A stretch of DNA of 64,000 nt from Kushneria aurantia DSM 21353 (GTDB lineage Bacteria; Pseudomonadota; Gammaproteobacteria; Pseudomonadales; Halomonadaceae). Position numbers and translations under genes: made by a program. How positions within the stretch are numbered: the stretch's first letter is position 1; every line of letters begins with the position of its first letter. The DNA lies in NCBI RefSeq assembly GCF_000382245.1, contig NZ_KB907867.1, forward strand, positions 121,502-185,501, read 5' to 3'. The notes beneath the pieces were generated by a model, which made no database searches, was not told the DNA's origin, and saw nothing but the letters and a program-made list of their open reading frames with translations. Positions 9,683-19,466 of this stretch are shown here, piece after piece.

Positions 9683-9860
9683 TGGATACGCTACTTCATT
9701 CGCTTTCATGGCATGCGTCACCCCGTCAGCATGGATGCCCCTGAAGTGAAGGCTTTCCCGGAACACCTCGCACTATGTGGTGGCGGCTACACAGCACCAG
9801 GCGCTGAAAGCCATCGTGTTCCTCTATCGCCATGTCCTTGAGCAGAGGCTTCCATCTTAA
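9683..9860 (+). pseudogene. intI: Integron integrase remnant (IntI N-terminal part)
   Basis: Reading from 9683 gives WIRYFIRFHGMRHPVSMDA followed by PEVKAFPEHLA. After a +1 shift at about 9773-9777, the next frame gives VVAATQHQALKAIVFLYRHV and then LEQRLPS and a stop at 9858-9860. This is the SAM-like core-binding domain of IntI tyrosine recombinases (compare IRFHGxRHP and QALxALLFLY). The start, part of the link between the two blocks and the whole catalytic domain with the R-H-R-Y residues are gone. The direction is opposite to the cassettes, the standard integron layout. It cannot be active. Confidence 0.85.
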
Positions 9861-9928
9861 TGGCGGGTGTCAGCAAAAGACAGTATGACCTCCTGTTTCA
9901 CGTCGCGCTTCAATCACGCCGTCTCCCT

Positions 9929-9965
9929 GCCCATGCGCCAAACCGGTCGACAATGGCGCATGGGC
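9929..9965. repeat. 12-bp inverted repeat downstream of the TetR gene
   Basis: GCCCATGCGCCA and TGGCGCATGGGC flank a 13-base loop, just beyond the stop of the leftward TetR gene. It may act as a transcription stop or mRNA-end hairpin, but there is no T-run. Confidence 0.6.
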
Positions 9966-9970
9966 GCCAC

Positions 9971-10591
9971 TCACGGCGACAGCCCGATACCGCGCAGAAT
10001 CGTGCTGGTCACCGTCTGCACGGCGTGCTCGAACTGCAGGTCATCGAGCGGGGCATCGTCATTGAGCAGGGAGATCTGATAGTCGAAGTCAGCGTAATGC
10101 TGGGTGGACGCCCAGATCATATAAAGCAGATAGGCGGGGGCGACGGGTAGAATCAGTTGCGCGTCGATCCAGCGCTGAATCCGCGCCTCGATCTGTCTGG
10201 CCCACCCGTAGAGGTTGTCGCGCAGGTAGTCGCCCAGCACCGCCCCGCCCTGCATGACCTCGGTGGCCCATACCTTCGAGCCGGCGGCGCGGGTGCGCGA
10301 ATGGGTCATCTTGGCGCGAATATAGGTCGACAGCACGATGCGCGGGTCGTCATACATCTCGAAGCAGAGGGCATCCTGCTTCCAGATTTCGAGCAGCCCC
10401 AGCAGCACTTCGCGGTAGAGCTCCTGCTTGGTCGAGAAGTAGTAGTGCACATTGGATTTGGGAATGCCGGCCAATCGCGCGATCTCGGCCATCGAGGCGC
10501 CGGCGTAGCCCCTTTCGGCAAACACCTGCTCGGCCGCCAGCAGGATATTGTCGATATTGCGCTGACGAATCTCGCTCTTGCGCTTTGCCAT
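9971..10591 (-). CDS. RutR-like TetR family regulator
   Basis: The 206-residue protein has an N-terminal TetR DNA-binding domain (residues about 8-55, with AGASMAEIARLAGIPKSNVH and YYFSTKQELY). Its C-terminal ligand domain resembles RutR, including YLLYMIWASTQHYADF, which is nearly the same in E. coli RutR. RutR senses uracil or thymine and binds TTGACCA-N2-TGGTCAA. A matching palindrome lies at 53-74 before the pyrimidine catabolism operon, so this is the likely regulator of that operon. The ATG at 10591 is chosen to fit family length; the frame is open to 10639. The integron now separates the regulator from its presumed targets. Confidence 0.88.
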   Translation of the reverse strand: MAKRKSEIRQRNIDNILLAAEQVFAERGYAGASMAEIARLAGIPKSNVHYYFSTKQELYREVLLGLLEIWKQDALCFEMYDDPRIVLSTYIRAKMTHSRTRAAGSKVWATEVMQGGAVLGDYLRDNLYGWARQIEARIQRWIDAQLILPVAPAYLLYMIWASTQHYADFDYQISLLNDDAPLDDLQFEHAVQTVTSTILRGIGLSP

Positions 10592-10870
10592 GCAGTGCCC
10601 CGACTCTGGTTGTGCCCGCCTGGCAGCCGAGTCTAACACCGATCCTTCCGGCGAAGCCTGACACTTGCGCCATTACTCAGGCGTCCAGCACCGTCGGTCG
10701 GGGCTGACGTGGGTTACCCCAGGGTAGCGGGTGGCGTTCACGTCTGGCCAGGTTTTTTACGACCATCATCTGCACTCGGCGAAAGAGAGACACCTTGATT
10801 GTGTTGTCATCGCTATCCGCAGCCGGCAACATTGTCGGTTTACGGGTGTCGCCGCTCTCGCTGAGCATTT

Positions 10871-12307
10871 ATGGACTACGACTTTCTCACTACCCTGCGC
10901 CGTCAGCACCCGGGCTGGCGGCTGCTGGCCGCCGACCACGGGCCGCTGGTGGCCGCGTTCCTGCACCGTTATTTCATTGCGCCGAACCAGCGCACTTTCG
11001 CCGAGGCCGAACTGGCGTCGCGGCTGGAGGATTTTCTGTTCCACCTGCGCGAGCGGTTGGGCGAGGAGGCCTTTCCGAAAGCGGCGGGACAGTATCTGAA
11101 CGACTGGGCAGCCGATCAACGCGGCTGGTTGCGCAAGTATTATCCCCACGACAGCGACGAGCCCCATTACGATCTGGCCCCCGCCACGGAAAAGGCGGTG
11201 CAGTGGCTGATGTCGTTGCAGGGACAACGCTTTATCGGCGCGGAATCGCGGCTGCTGACGGTGTTCGAGCTGCTGCGCGAAATCAACGAGGGCAGCGAGA
11301 CCGATCCACGAGCGCGCATCGCGGAACTGAATCGGCGCAAACAGGCCATCGAGCAGGAGATCGAGGAGATCAACCAGGGCCGCTTGCGGATGATGGACGA
11401 CACCCGGCTGCGCGAGCGTTTTTTGCAGATGTCGGATACCGCCCGCGCCCTGCTGGCGGATTTTCGCCAGGTGGAGCAGAACTTCCGCGATCTGGATCGC
11501 CAGGTCCGCGAAAAGGTCGCCGCCTGGGACGGCGGCAAGGGCTCGATGCTGGAAGAAGTATTCGGCGAGCACGACGCCATCACCGACACCGACCAGGGTC
11601 GCACCTTTCGCGCGTTCTGGGATTTTTTGATGTCACCGAGTCGGCAGGAGGAGCTCTCCGCGCTGCTGGAGAAGGTGATGGCGCTGAACCCGGTACGCGA
11701 ATTGGCACCCGACCCGCGCTTGCACAGAGTGCACTACGACTGGCTGGAGGCCGGTGAGGCCACGCTGCGCACGGTGGCTCGGCTCTCCGAGCAGTTGCGC
11801 CGCTACCTGGACGACCAGGCGTGGCTGGAGAATCGGCGTATCATGCAGCTACTGCACGGGGTAGAACAGCACGCCCTGGCGCTGCGCGAGGCGCCGGCCC
11901 GGGCGCCGGGAATGCCTCTGGACGCCCCGGCACCGGCAGTAACGCTACCCCTGGAGCGGCCCCTGTATCGGCCGCCGCTGAAGCCGCGCATCGAACAGCG
12001 CTGCCTGGCCACCGGCGATGCCGACCTGGAGGCCGACGCGCTGTTCGATCAGTTCTACGTCGACCGGGCAGCACTGCGCTCGCGGCTGCAGCGCTTTTTA
12101 CAGACCCGCGATCAGATCAGTCTGGCGGCGCTGCTGGAACACAGCCCCCTGGAGCACGGCCTGGCGGAATTGGTGGCCTGGCTGGCGCTGGCCGCCGACG
12201 ACCCCGGAGCGATGATCGATGACACCAACGCGTGCGAAGTGAGCTGGTACGACGGCCATGGCAGACTGCGCCGCGCCACCGTTCCCGATGTAATTTTCAG
12301 CCGGTGA
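10871..12307 (+). CDS. jetA: Wadjet anti-phage/plasmid system protein JetA (DUF3375)
   Basis: JetA is the kleisin-like (MukF/MksF-type) subunit of the Wadjet condensin that bridges the JetC heads. The 478-residue length and the N-terminal LRRQHPGWRLLAADHGPLVA and FLHRYF motifs match the DUF3375 family. A long acidic helical middle (about residues 130-260) is followed by a Pro/Ala-rich linker (about 340-365) and a small C-terminal domain. The start at 10871 lacks a strong ribosome site. The next three genes are jetB, jetC and jetD in the standard type I order. Confidence 0.93.
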   Translation: MDYDFLTTLRRQHPGWRLLAADHGPLVAAFLHRYFIAPNQRTFAEAELASRLEDFLFHLRERLGEEAFPKAAGQYLNDWAADQRGWLRKYYPHDSDEPHYDLAPATEKAVQWLMSLQGQRFIGAESRLLTVFELLREINEGSETDPRARIAELNRRKQAIEQEIEEINQGRLRMMDDTRLRERFLQMSDTARALLADFRQVEQNFRDLDRQVREKVAAWDGGKGSMLEEVFGEHDAITDTDQGRTFRAFWDFLMSPSRQEELSALLEKVMALNPVRELAPDPRLHRVHYDWLEAGEATLRTVARLSEQLRRYLDDQAWLENRRIMQLLHGVEQHALALREAPARAPGMPLDAPAPAVTLPLERPLYRPPLKPRIEQRCLATGDADLEADALFDQFYVDRAALRSRLQRFLQTRDQISLAALLEHSPLEHGLAELVAWLALAADDPGAMIDDTNACEVSWYDGHGRLRRATVPDVIFSR

Positions 12308-12311
12308 TGAT

Positions 12312-12902
12312 ATGAGCGACAGTCAAACCGATACCCCCTCCGACCTCTCACCGCTCTTGATCCACCTGCTCAAGGGCGTGCTCTATCGCGACCAGCAGGA
12401 GACGCTGTGGCAGGCGCTGATGACCCTGCAGGGTCGGGTGCGCGATTACGTAGCGGTACTGGGCCTGGAGCTGGCCCTCGACGAAACGGAAGGCTACGCC
12501 TATCTGCGCCAGGTGACAGGTGGCGAGGAGGACTCCGGAGTGCCGCGTTTGGTGCCGCGCCGCCAGCTCTCCTACCCGGTCAGCCTGTTGCTGGCGCTGC
12601 TGCGCAAGAAACTCGCCGAGCACGATGCCAGCGGCGAGCATCCGCGGCTGATCCTCACCCAGCAGCAGATCGTGGAACTGGTGCGCCTGTTTCTGCCCGA
12701 TACCGCCAACGAAGCGAAACTGGTGGACCGCGTGCAGGGCGACATCAACAAGGTGATCGAGCTGGGCTTTCTGCGCCGGCTGCGCGGTCAGCACGACCGC
12801 TACGAAGTGCGCCGCATCCTGCAGTCGTTCGTCGACGCCCAGTGGCTGGGGGAGTTCGAACAGCGCCTTCAGGAGTACCGGGAGCACGCCGATGCAAAAT
12901 GA
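12312..12902 (+). CDS. jetB: Wadjet system protein JetB (DUF4194)
   Basis: JetB is the KITE-type (MukE/MksE-like) winged-helix subunit of the Wadjet complex and binds JetA and DNA. The 196-residue length is typical. It contains the DUF4194 pattern with [19 protein letters not shown] near the start, [19 protein letters not shown] in the middle and the wing segment [20 protein letters not shown]. It begins 4 bases after the jetA stop and overlaps jetC by 11 bases, so expression is tightly coupled. Confidence 0.93.
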   Translation: MSDSQTDTPSDLSPLLIHLLKGVLYRDQQETLWQALMTLQGRVRDYVAVLGLELALDETEGYAYLRQVTGGEEDSGVPRLVPRRQLSYPVSLLLALLRKKLAEHDASGEHPRLILTQQQIVELVRLFLPDTANEAKLVDRVQGDINKVIELGFLRRLRGQHDRYEVRRILQSFVDAQWLGEFEQRLQEYREHADAK

Positions 12903-15900
12903 GACGCTGGGACTGGATTTCGCGGATTCCAACAAACAGGCCGGCTTTCGCCTGCAGCGGCTGGAGGTGCTCAACTGGGGCACCTTCGACCATCAGGTAT
13001 GGGCGCTGAACCCGCAGGGGGACAACAGCCTGCTCACCGGCGACATCGGTTCGGGCAAGTCCACCCTGGTGGACGCGGTCACCACCCTGCTGGTGCCGTC
13101 GCAGCGCATTACCTACAACAAGGCCGCCGGTGCCGAGAGCAGGGAGCGTTCGCTGCGTTCCTATGTGCTGGGCTACTACAAGGCCGAACGCAGTGAGACC
13201 GGGCTATCCGCCAGGGCCGTGGCACTGCGTGATCACAACAGCTACTCGGTGATTCTCGGCCACTTCCATAACGCCGGTTACGACCAGCACGTGACGCTCG
13301 CCCAGGTGTTCTGGATCAAGGACAGCGCCGGCCAGCCGGAGCGCTTCCATGTGGTGGCCGACCGCGCGCTGACCCTGGCCGGCGACTTCGCCGATTTCGG
13401 CAGCGATATCGCCGACCTGAAAAAGCGGCTGAAAAAGCAAAACGGCGTCGAGGTGTTCGATGCCTTTCCCGCCTACGGCGCCGCCTTTCGTCGCCGCTTC
13501 GGCATCGACAACGACCAGGCGATGGAGCTGTTCAATCAAACCGTCTCCATGAAGTCGGTGGACAACATCACCCACTTCGTGCGCGATCACATGCTCGAGC
13601 CCTTCCCGGTGGGCGAACGCATCGAGGCGCTGATCCGCCACTTCGACGATCTCAATCGCGCCCACGAGGCAGTCCTCAAGGCGCGCCGGCGCATCGAGCT
13701 GCTCGAACCGCTGGTGGCCGACCTGGACCGCCATGACGAACGCGAGCGCCAGGTGGCCGAGCTGCGCCAGAGCCGCGATGCCCTACGCCCCTGGTTCGCC
13801 GGTCTGAAGCGAGACCTGCTCGACAAGCGCCTGGATAATCTGGCCACCGAGGCGGAGCGCCTGGCCCACCGGCGCACCGCCCTGGAGGGCCAGCGCCGCG
13901 ATCAACAGGCGCGCCGCGACGAGCTACGCCAGTCCATCGCCGACAACGGCGGCGACCGCCTTCAGCGGCTGAAAACGGAGATACAGGCCTGCCAGCGGCA
14001 GAAACAGCAGCGCCAGCACAAGGCGCAGCAGTATCGCGAGCTGGCGCAGGCCCTGTCGCTGCCCGATGCCGACACGCTGGATATTTTCGTCGACAACCGC
14101 CGCCAGCGCGAGCAGCGCCAGCAAGCGTTGCAGGAACAGCGCGCCCAGCTGCAGAACCACATCAACGAAGCCGGCGCCAACCTGCATACCCTGAATGACC
14201 AGCACGGCGAACTGGAAACGGAACTCGCGTCGCTGCGCCAGCGGCGCTCCAACATCCCCGGCCGAGTACTGGCGATTCGTGACGCGCTGTGCGAAGCGCT
14301 GCAACTCGACGCGGACGACATCCCCTTCGTCGGCGAGCTGCTGCAGGTACCCGCCGAGGAACGCGATTGGCAAGGCGCCATCGAGCGCCTGCTGCACAAC
14401 TTCGGGCTGTCACTGCTGGTGCCGGACACCCTCTACGAGCGGGTCAGCGACTGGGTCGAGCGCACCCACCTGCGAGGTCGACTGGTGTACTTCCGGGTGC
14501 GCGAGCCGCAGGGCGAGGCACCGACGGTGGTGCCGGACTCGCTGGTGAACAAGCTGCGCATCCAGCCGGAGAGTGCCTTCTACCCCTGGCTGGAACACGA
14601 ATTGGCGCGGCGTTTCGATTACGTCTGCTGCACGGACCTGACCCGCTTCCGCCGCGAGCAGCGCGCCATCACCCGCGCCGGGCAGACCAAGGCGCCGGGT
14701 GGGCGCCATGAAAAGGACGATCGTCATCGTATCGACGACGCCAGCCGCTACATACTGGGCTGGGACAATCAGGCCAAGATCCGCGCCCTGGCGGCAGAGG
14801 CGGACTCCCTGGCGCGGCGCGGCCGGGAACTGACCGAGCGCATGCAACACCGGGAAAACGAGCGCCAGACCCTGGAAGACGCCCAGGGCAAGCTGAGCCA
14901 ACTGGCCATGTTCAGCGACTTCGAGGAGCTGGACTGGACACCCATGGCACGCCAACTGGAGCAATTGGAAAACGAGCGCCAGACCCTGGAGGCCGCCAAC
15001 GATCTACTGCGGGAACTGGAACAGCAGCTCGCAGCACTGGAAAACAGTCTTCAGGAGACCGAAGCGGCGCTTTCGGCCCTGGGCCGAGACGAAGGCGCCA
15101 ACCGCAACAAGCGCGACACCGCCACCGCCCAGCGCGAAGAGAGCGCCGCCCTGCTCGCCGAAGCCGACGAGGTTCAGCGCGCCTGCTTCGAGACTCTCGC
15201 GGGCTACCGCGACGAGGCACTGGCCGGGCGCTCCCTGACGGTGGAAGCCTGCGACAACCAGCAAAGCGAACTGCGCGACTGGCTGCAAAGGCAGATCGAC
15301 CAGCATGACAAACAGCTCAAGGCATTGAGCGAGCGGATCGTTAGCGCCATGCAGCGCCACCATCACCAATGGCCGCTGGAAAGCCGCGAGGTGGACGCCA
15401 CCCTGGCCGCCGGCGGCGATTACCGCGCCATGCTGGAAGAGCTGCAGCGCGACGACCTGCCGCGCTTCGAGCGCCGTTTCAAGGCCCTGCTCAATGAGAA
15501 CACCATCCGCGAGGTGGCGGCGTTTCAGGGCCAGCTGCACAAGGAGCGCCAGGCGATCCGCGAGCGCATCGGCATCATCAACCGTTCGCTGAAGGGCATC
15601 GACTACAATCCGGGCCGCTACATCACCCTGCTGGCGGAATCCACCACCGACAGCGAGGTGCGCGACTTTCAGCAGGAACTGCGCGCCTGCACCGAGGATG
15701 CGCTCAGCGGCAACGAGGAAGCGCAGTACACCGAGCAGAAGTTCCTGCAGGTGAAACGCATCATCGAACGCTTCCGGGGGCGCGAGGGCACCGGCGAGCT
15801 GGACAAGCGCTGGACCCGGAAAGTTACCGACGTGCGCAACTGGTTCGTGTTCTCCGCCTCGGAACGCTGGCGCGAGGACGACCGCGAATACGAGCACTAT

Positions 15901-16275
15901 TCCGATTCCGGCGGCAAATCCGGCGGCCAGAAGGAGAAGCTGGCCTACACCGTGCTCGCCGCCAGTCTCGCCTACCAATTCGGCCTCGAGTGGGGTGAGC
16001 AACGTTCGCGTTCGTTCCGCTTCGTGGTCATCGACGAGGCCTTCGGACGCGGCTCCGACGAGTCCGCCCGCTACGGGCTGGAGCTGTTCAAGCGGTTGAA
16101 TCTGCAACTGCTGATCGTCACACCGCTGCAGAAGATTCACATCATCGAGCCCTATGTGCACAGCGTGGGCTTCGTGCACAACCGCGAGGGCCGCGAATCC
16201 CTGGTGCGCAACCTCAGCATCGAGGAGTACCAGGCAGAAAAAACCGCCCGTGAACAGATTCGCCTGCAGCCATGA
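12892..16275 (+). CDS. jetC: Wadjet system SMC-like ATPase JetC
   Basis: JetC is the SMC/MukB/RecN-like ATPase of the Wadjet loop-extrusion complex, which recognises small circular DNA. The 1127-residue protein has a Walker A motif GDIGSGKST at residues 50-58. Long coiled-coil arms rich in Arg/Gln/Glu run over roughly residues 240-430 and 600-800, around a hinge-like region near 440-600. The C-terminal head has a signature stretch [14 protein letters not shown] (about residue 1005) and a Walker [12 protein letters not shown] (about 1043-1053). The ATPase motifs look intact. The stop overlaps the jetD start (ATGA). Confidence 0.95.
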   Translation: MQNETLGLDFADSNKQAGFRLQRLEVLNWGTFDHQVWALNPQGDNSLLTGDIGSGKSTLVDAVTTLLVPSQRITYNKAAGAESRERSLRSYVLGYYKAERSETGLSARAVALRDHNSYSVILGHFHNAGYDQHVTLAQVFWIKDSAGQPERFHVVADRALTLAGDFADFGSDIADLKKRLKKQNGVEVFDAFPAYGAAFRRRFGIDNDQAMELFNQTVSMKSVDNITHFVRDHMLEPFPVGERIEALIRHFDDLNRAHEAVLKARRRIELLEPLVADLDRHDERERQVAELRQSRDALRPWFAGLKRDLLDKRLDNLATEAERLAHRRTALEGQRRDQQARRDELRQSIADNGGDRLQRLKTEIQACQRQKQQRQHKAQQYRELAQALSLPDADTLDIFVDNRRQREQRQQALQEQRAQLQNHINEAGANLHTLNDQHGELETELASLRQRRSNIPGRVLAIRDALCEALQLDADDIPFVGELLQVPAEERDWQGAIERLLHNFGLSLLVPDTLYERVSDWVERTHLRGRLVYFRVREPQGEAPTVVPDSLVNKLRIQPESAFYPWLEHELARRFDYVCCTDLTRFRREQRAITRAGQTKAPGGRHEKDDRHRIDDASRYILGWDNQAKIRALAAEADSLARRGRELTERMQHRENERQTLEDAQGKLSQLAMFSDFEELDWTPMARQLEQLENERQTLEAANDLLRELEQQLAALENSLQETEAALSALGRDEGANRNKRDTATAQREESAALLAEADEVQRACFETLAGYRDEALAGRSLTVEACDNQQSELRDWLQRQIDQHDKQLKALSERIVSAMQRHHHQWPLESREVDATLAAGGDYRAMLEELQRDDLPRFERRFKALLNENTIREVAAFQGQLHKERQAIRERIGIINRSLKGIDYNPGRYITLLAESTTDSEVRDFQQELRACTEDALSGNEEAQYTEQKFLQVKRIIERFRGREGTGELDKRWTRKVTDVRNWFVFSASERWREDDREYEHYSDSGGKSGGQKEKLAYTVLAASLAYQFGLEWGEQRSRSFRFVVIDEAFGRGSDESARYGLELFKRLNLQLLIVTPLQKIHIIEPYVHSVGFVHNREGRESLVRNLSIEEYQAEKTAREQIRLQP

Positions 16276-17462
16276 ACTGGACGTCACCGGCCGACCTGAA
16301 ACAGCAGATGGACAAGTACTGGCAGCGCGGCGACATACTTCGCGCGCGGCTGGACAGCGAACCGCTGTTTCCGCTGACCCTGCGACTACGCAAGCCCGGC
16401 GCCCGGGATCTCACCGAACGCTTCGCGGATGTCGCCGACTGGGTGCGCGCCCTGCGCCAGGGGTCCGTGGAGCACAAGGGATTCGGCTACAGGGTGCACT
16501 GGCGACGGCATCGCCACCGGGTACAGGGCGCCAACGACCTGCCCGACGCCATCAGCGTGGACAGCGAAGAGGACGCCCTGCGCTGGCTCGGCCGACGTAG
16601 CGACGCAGCACGTTTTACCCGCCTCGCCGAGCACACCCTGACGACCTTCCCCGCCCTGCGCGACTGGCTGCGACAACGCCCGCTGCGCGCGCTCGAGCAC
16701 GAACCGCACTGGGACGACCTGCTCGCCGTGCTGGCCTGGTTCCAGGCCCATCCGAGACCCGGCGTCTATCTGCGCGAACTGGACATTCCGGGCATCCACA
16801 CCAAATTCATCGAGACCCACCGCGGCCTGCTTGCCGAACTGCTCGACGCCGTGCTGCCGGCGGCGGCGATCGATCCGCGAGCGACCGGGGTGCGCGGTTT
16901 CAACCGCCGCTATGGACTACTCGACAAGCCACCGCTGGTGCGTTTGCGGGTGCTGGACGAGCGGCTGGCGATTCAGGGGCTCACCGATCTGACACTGCCG
17001 GTGGAGCAACTCGCCCGCCTGGACCCGGGCGCCGATACTGTCTTCATCACCGAAAACGAGATCAACGGCCTGGCCTTCCCGCCATTCTCCAACGCCCTGG
17101 TGATCTTCGGTCTGGGCTATCGGGTCGAGTCGCTGTGCCGCCTCCCCTGGCTGACCGACAAAAGGCTCTATTACTGGGGCGACATCGACACCCACGGTTT
17201 CGCGATTCTCGACCGCTTCCGCCGCGCCTTTCCGCACGCACACTCCCTGCTGATGGACCAGGCCACGCTCGAGGCGCACCGGCCGGTCTGGGGGCGAGAG
17301 GCCGCGGACAAGCGCTTCACCGGAACACTCGATCATCTGAGCGACACCGAAAACGCGCTGTTCGCAACACTTCGCGACGACCGGCTGGCAGCGGCGCTAC
17401 GCCTGGAGCAGGAGCATATCGCCCAGCGCTGGTTGCGGCAGGCGCTGGGCACGCTCCCATAG
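16272..17462 (+). CDS. jetD: Wadjet system nuclease JetD (DUF3322/DUF2220)
   Basis: JetD is the topoisomerase-VI-A-like nuclease that cleaves closed circular DNA once the JetABC condensin has extruded it. The 396-residue protein has an N-terminal DUF3322 domain (about residues 1-190, with [18 protein letters not shown] at its end). The C-terminal DUF2220 Toprim domain carries the acidic residues in [11 protein letters not shown] (about residue 257) and [18 protein letters not shown] (about 298-315). Both motifs are intact, so the system is probably functional. It ends the operon and lies only 7 bases from the convergent DMT transporter gene. Confidence 0.94.
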   Translation: MNWTSPADLKQQMDKYWQRGDILRARLDSEPLFPLTLRLRKPGARDLTERFADVADWVRALRQGSVEHKGFGYRVHWRRHRHRVQGANDLPDAISVDSEEDALRWLGRRSDAARFTRLAEHTLTTFPALRDWLRQRPLRALEHEPHWDDLLAVLAWFQAHPRPGVYLRELDIPGIHTKFIETHRGLLAELLDAVLPAAAIDPRATGVRGFNRRYGLLDKPPLVRLRVLDERLAIQGLTDLTLPVEQLARLDPGADTVFITENEINGLAFPPFSNALVIFGLGYRVESLCRLPWLTDKRLYYWGDIDTHGFAILDRFRRAFPHAHSLLMDQATLEAHRPVWGREAADKRFTGTLDHLSDTENALFATLRDDRLAAALRLEQEHIAQRWLRQALGTLP

Positions 17463-17469
17463 TCGTCAA

Positions 17470-18405
17470 TCACTGCATCTCACCACTCCCCCTCACCTTC
17501 TCCGCCACTGCATTGGCACGCAGCGCGAGCATTCCCGCCACGGCGATCAATGTCATCCCGAGCAGAGTCCAGCCATCGGGAACTTCCCCGAAGAAGACGA
17601 AACCCCACAACGCCGCGAAAATCAGGAAGGCATAATCGAAGGCGGCAATCACATGCGGTCGCGGCGATTGATAGGCTTTGGCCAGGCCGATGCTGATGCC
17701 GACCATCAGGGTGGCCAGGGTGGCGATCACCATCCAGTTGCGAGCGCTCATCCGGCTCCAGTTGCCGAGCAGGAAAGGATAGACATTATCCGCGCCCTGC
17801 GTGGAAACGATGGCACAGCTGATAGTCGTCCCCATCGCCAGCAGCGTCACGTTCAACCAGAATCCCAGCACAGGTGCCGGTGTCAGTTGGCATTTGGCAC
17901 GGGTTAATACGGCGGCAATCGCATACAGCAGCGCCGCGCTAACGGGGAGGAGCGCAAAGGGCGTGAAACCGATGCCGCCGGGTTTCACGATCAGCACGAC
18001 GCCCAGAAACCCCATGAACATCGCGACCCAATGACCCGGGTTGATTGGATCGCGCAGAAAGATGGCCGCCAGCAACGTGATGAACAGCGGCGCAGTGTAC
18101 AGCGAGGCCGCGACGACGGACAGATCCAGCAGTGGCAACGCCGCGTAGATGCCCAGATACATCAATGACAGCGCCAGGCTGCGCAGCAGAATCCAGCCCA
18201 GCCCGGGCACCCGCACACGACCGCAAGCCAGTAACGCCAAAACCGGCACGACCGCCAGCGAGCGCAGCACATAGATCTGCCATAGCGTCATGTCGGTACT
18301 GGCATATTTGACGATCGCATCGGCAAGCGCCATGGCAAACACCGTGGCGAGGATGGTCAAGACGCCGCCGGTGACTGCAGATGAAAAATGTTTCTGTTGG
18401 AACAT
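17470..18405 (-). CDS. DMT superfamily (EamA) transporter
   Basis: This 311-residue inner-membrane protein has about ten hydrophobic helices in two EamA repeats. The first starts GGVLTILATVFAMALADAIV, and the second ends with FVFFGEVPDGWTLLGMTLI. This is the usual layout of drug/metabolite transporters that export amino acids, metabolites or drugs; the substrate cannot be read from sequence. The ATG at 18405 has GGGAG upstream. It is divergent from the LysR gene at 18502, and the shared 96-bp gap suggests that this LysR controls it. Confidence 0.9.
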   Translation of the reverse strand: MFQQKHFSSAVTGGVLTILATVFAMALADAIVKYASTDMTLWQIYVLRSLAVVPVLALLACGRVRVPGLGWILLRSLALSLMYLGIYAALPLLDLSVVAASLYTAPLFITLLAAIFLRDPINPGHWVAMFMGFLGVVLIVKPGGIGFTPFALLPVSAALLYAIAAVLTRAKCQLTPAPVLGFWLNVTLLAMGTTISCAIVSTQGADNVYPFLLGNWSRMSARNWMVIATLATLMVGISIGLAKAYQSPRPHVIAAFDYAFLIFAALWGFVFFGEVPDGWTLLGMTLIAVAGMLALRANAVAEKVRGSGEMQ

Positions 18406-18501
18406 GGCAAGGCTCCCGGCAAGTGAGAGCCCAGTGTTTCAAGGGGACATAATATCGTATAGTCGCCTTTATCCACCCACAAAATTTCATAAAATCGAAC
18501 A

Positions 18502-19410
18502 ATGGAACGTAACGACCTCCACGCCCTGCAGACCTTCATGACCATCGCCGATCAGGGCTCGCTGCGGGCTGCGGCACGCGCGCTCGGCGTCAATCCGCCG
18601 GCGGTATCGCAGCAGTTGAAGGCCTTCGAGGAACGTCTCGGCGTACCGCTTTTCACACGCAGTACCCGCTCGGTAGCACTGACCCAGGCGGGGCAGGCAC
18701 TCTATGCGGGCAGCAGCCACTTGCTGGGCGCCCTCGAGGAAACACTGGAAAACACCCGAAATGCAGCAAGGGCACGTGCCGGACGCTTGCGCATCAGCCT
18801 GCCCTTCCGGGCCTGGCAGACGATCGTGGCACCAGGGATTGCCGAGTTTCAGGCCGCCAACCCCGGCATCGAACTCGATCTGACGATCGACGAGGCGCTG
18901 ACCGATATCATCGCCGACGGCTTTCACGCCGGCATACGCCTGGGCGACCACCTTCAGGACAACATGGTCGCCATTCGCCTGTCGGCGTCCGAGGCAGCGG
19001 CTTACGTGGCGGCCCCTACCTATCTTCGTCGCCACGGCATGCCCGCCACCCCGCAAGCGCTGCTCGAACACACCTGCATCCGCTATCGGCAGCCCAGCGC
19101 CGGCCGGATCGCCGACTGGCGCTTCGTGACAGCGCAAGAAGCACTCACTATCGAACCCCGCGGCACACTGATTTTCGACGACCTGCGCAGCATCGTCGAC
19201 GCTGCGACGCGAGGGCTGGGCATCGGCTGGTCGCTGAAAAGCGGGGTTCAGGAGGAGCTGGCAAGCGGGGCACTCATTCAGGTGCTGGCAGAGTTCACGC
19301 CACCCCGGCCAGGCTTCTTCCTCTACTTCCCCAGGGCATTGCAGGAACTCGGTCTGCTAAGGGCCTTTATCGACCATTTTCGCGCAAGTCGAACGTCCGA
19401 GCGTGGCTAG
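18502..19410 (+). CDS. LysR family transcriptional regulator
   Basis: The 302-residue protein has an N-terminal winged helix-turn-helix (residues about 5-62: FMTIADQGSLRAAARALGVN then PPAVSQQLKAFEERLG). A C-terminal effector domain, a periplasmic-binding-like fold with DGFHAGIRLGDHL, follows. It belongs to the group often found next to transporters and oxidoreductases. It is divergent from the DMT gene, which is its probable target. The ATG has no strong ribosome site. The spacer contains an AT-rich block (TAATATCGTATAG) that could hold promoters and the operator. Confidence 0.92.
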   Translation: MERNDLHALQTFMTIADQGSLRAAARALGVNPPAVSQQLKAFEERLGVPLFTRSTRSVALTQAGQALYAGSSHLLGALEETLENTRNAARARAGRLRISLPFRAWQTIVAPGIAEFQAANPGIELDLTIDEALTDIIADGFHAGIRLGDHLQDNMVAIRLSASEAAAYVAAPTYLRRHGMPATPQALLEHTCIRYRQPSAGRIADWRFVTAQEALTIEPRGTLIFDDLRSIVDAATRGLGIGWSLKSGVQEELASGALIQVLAEFTPPRPGFFLYFPRALQELGLLRAFIDHFRASRTSERG

Positions 19411-19466
19411 TATGGTGTCCCACAAATACCATCCAATCATATCGCCCCCCTGGCGCCGCTCGCCGC

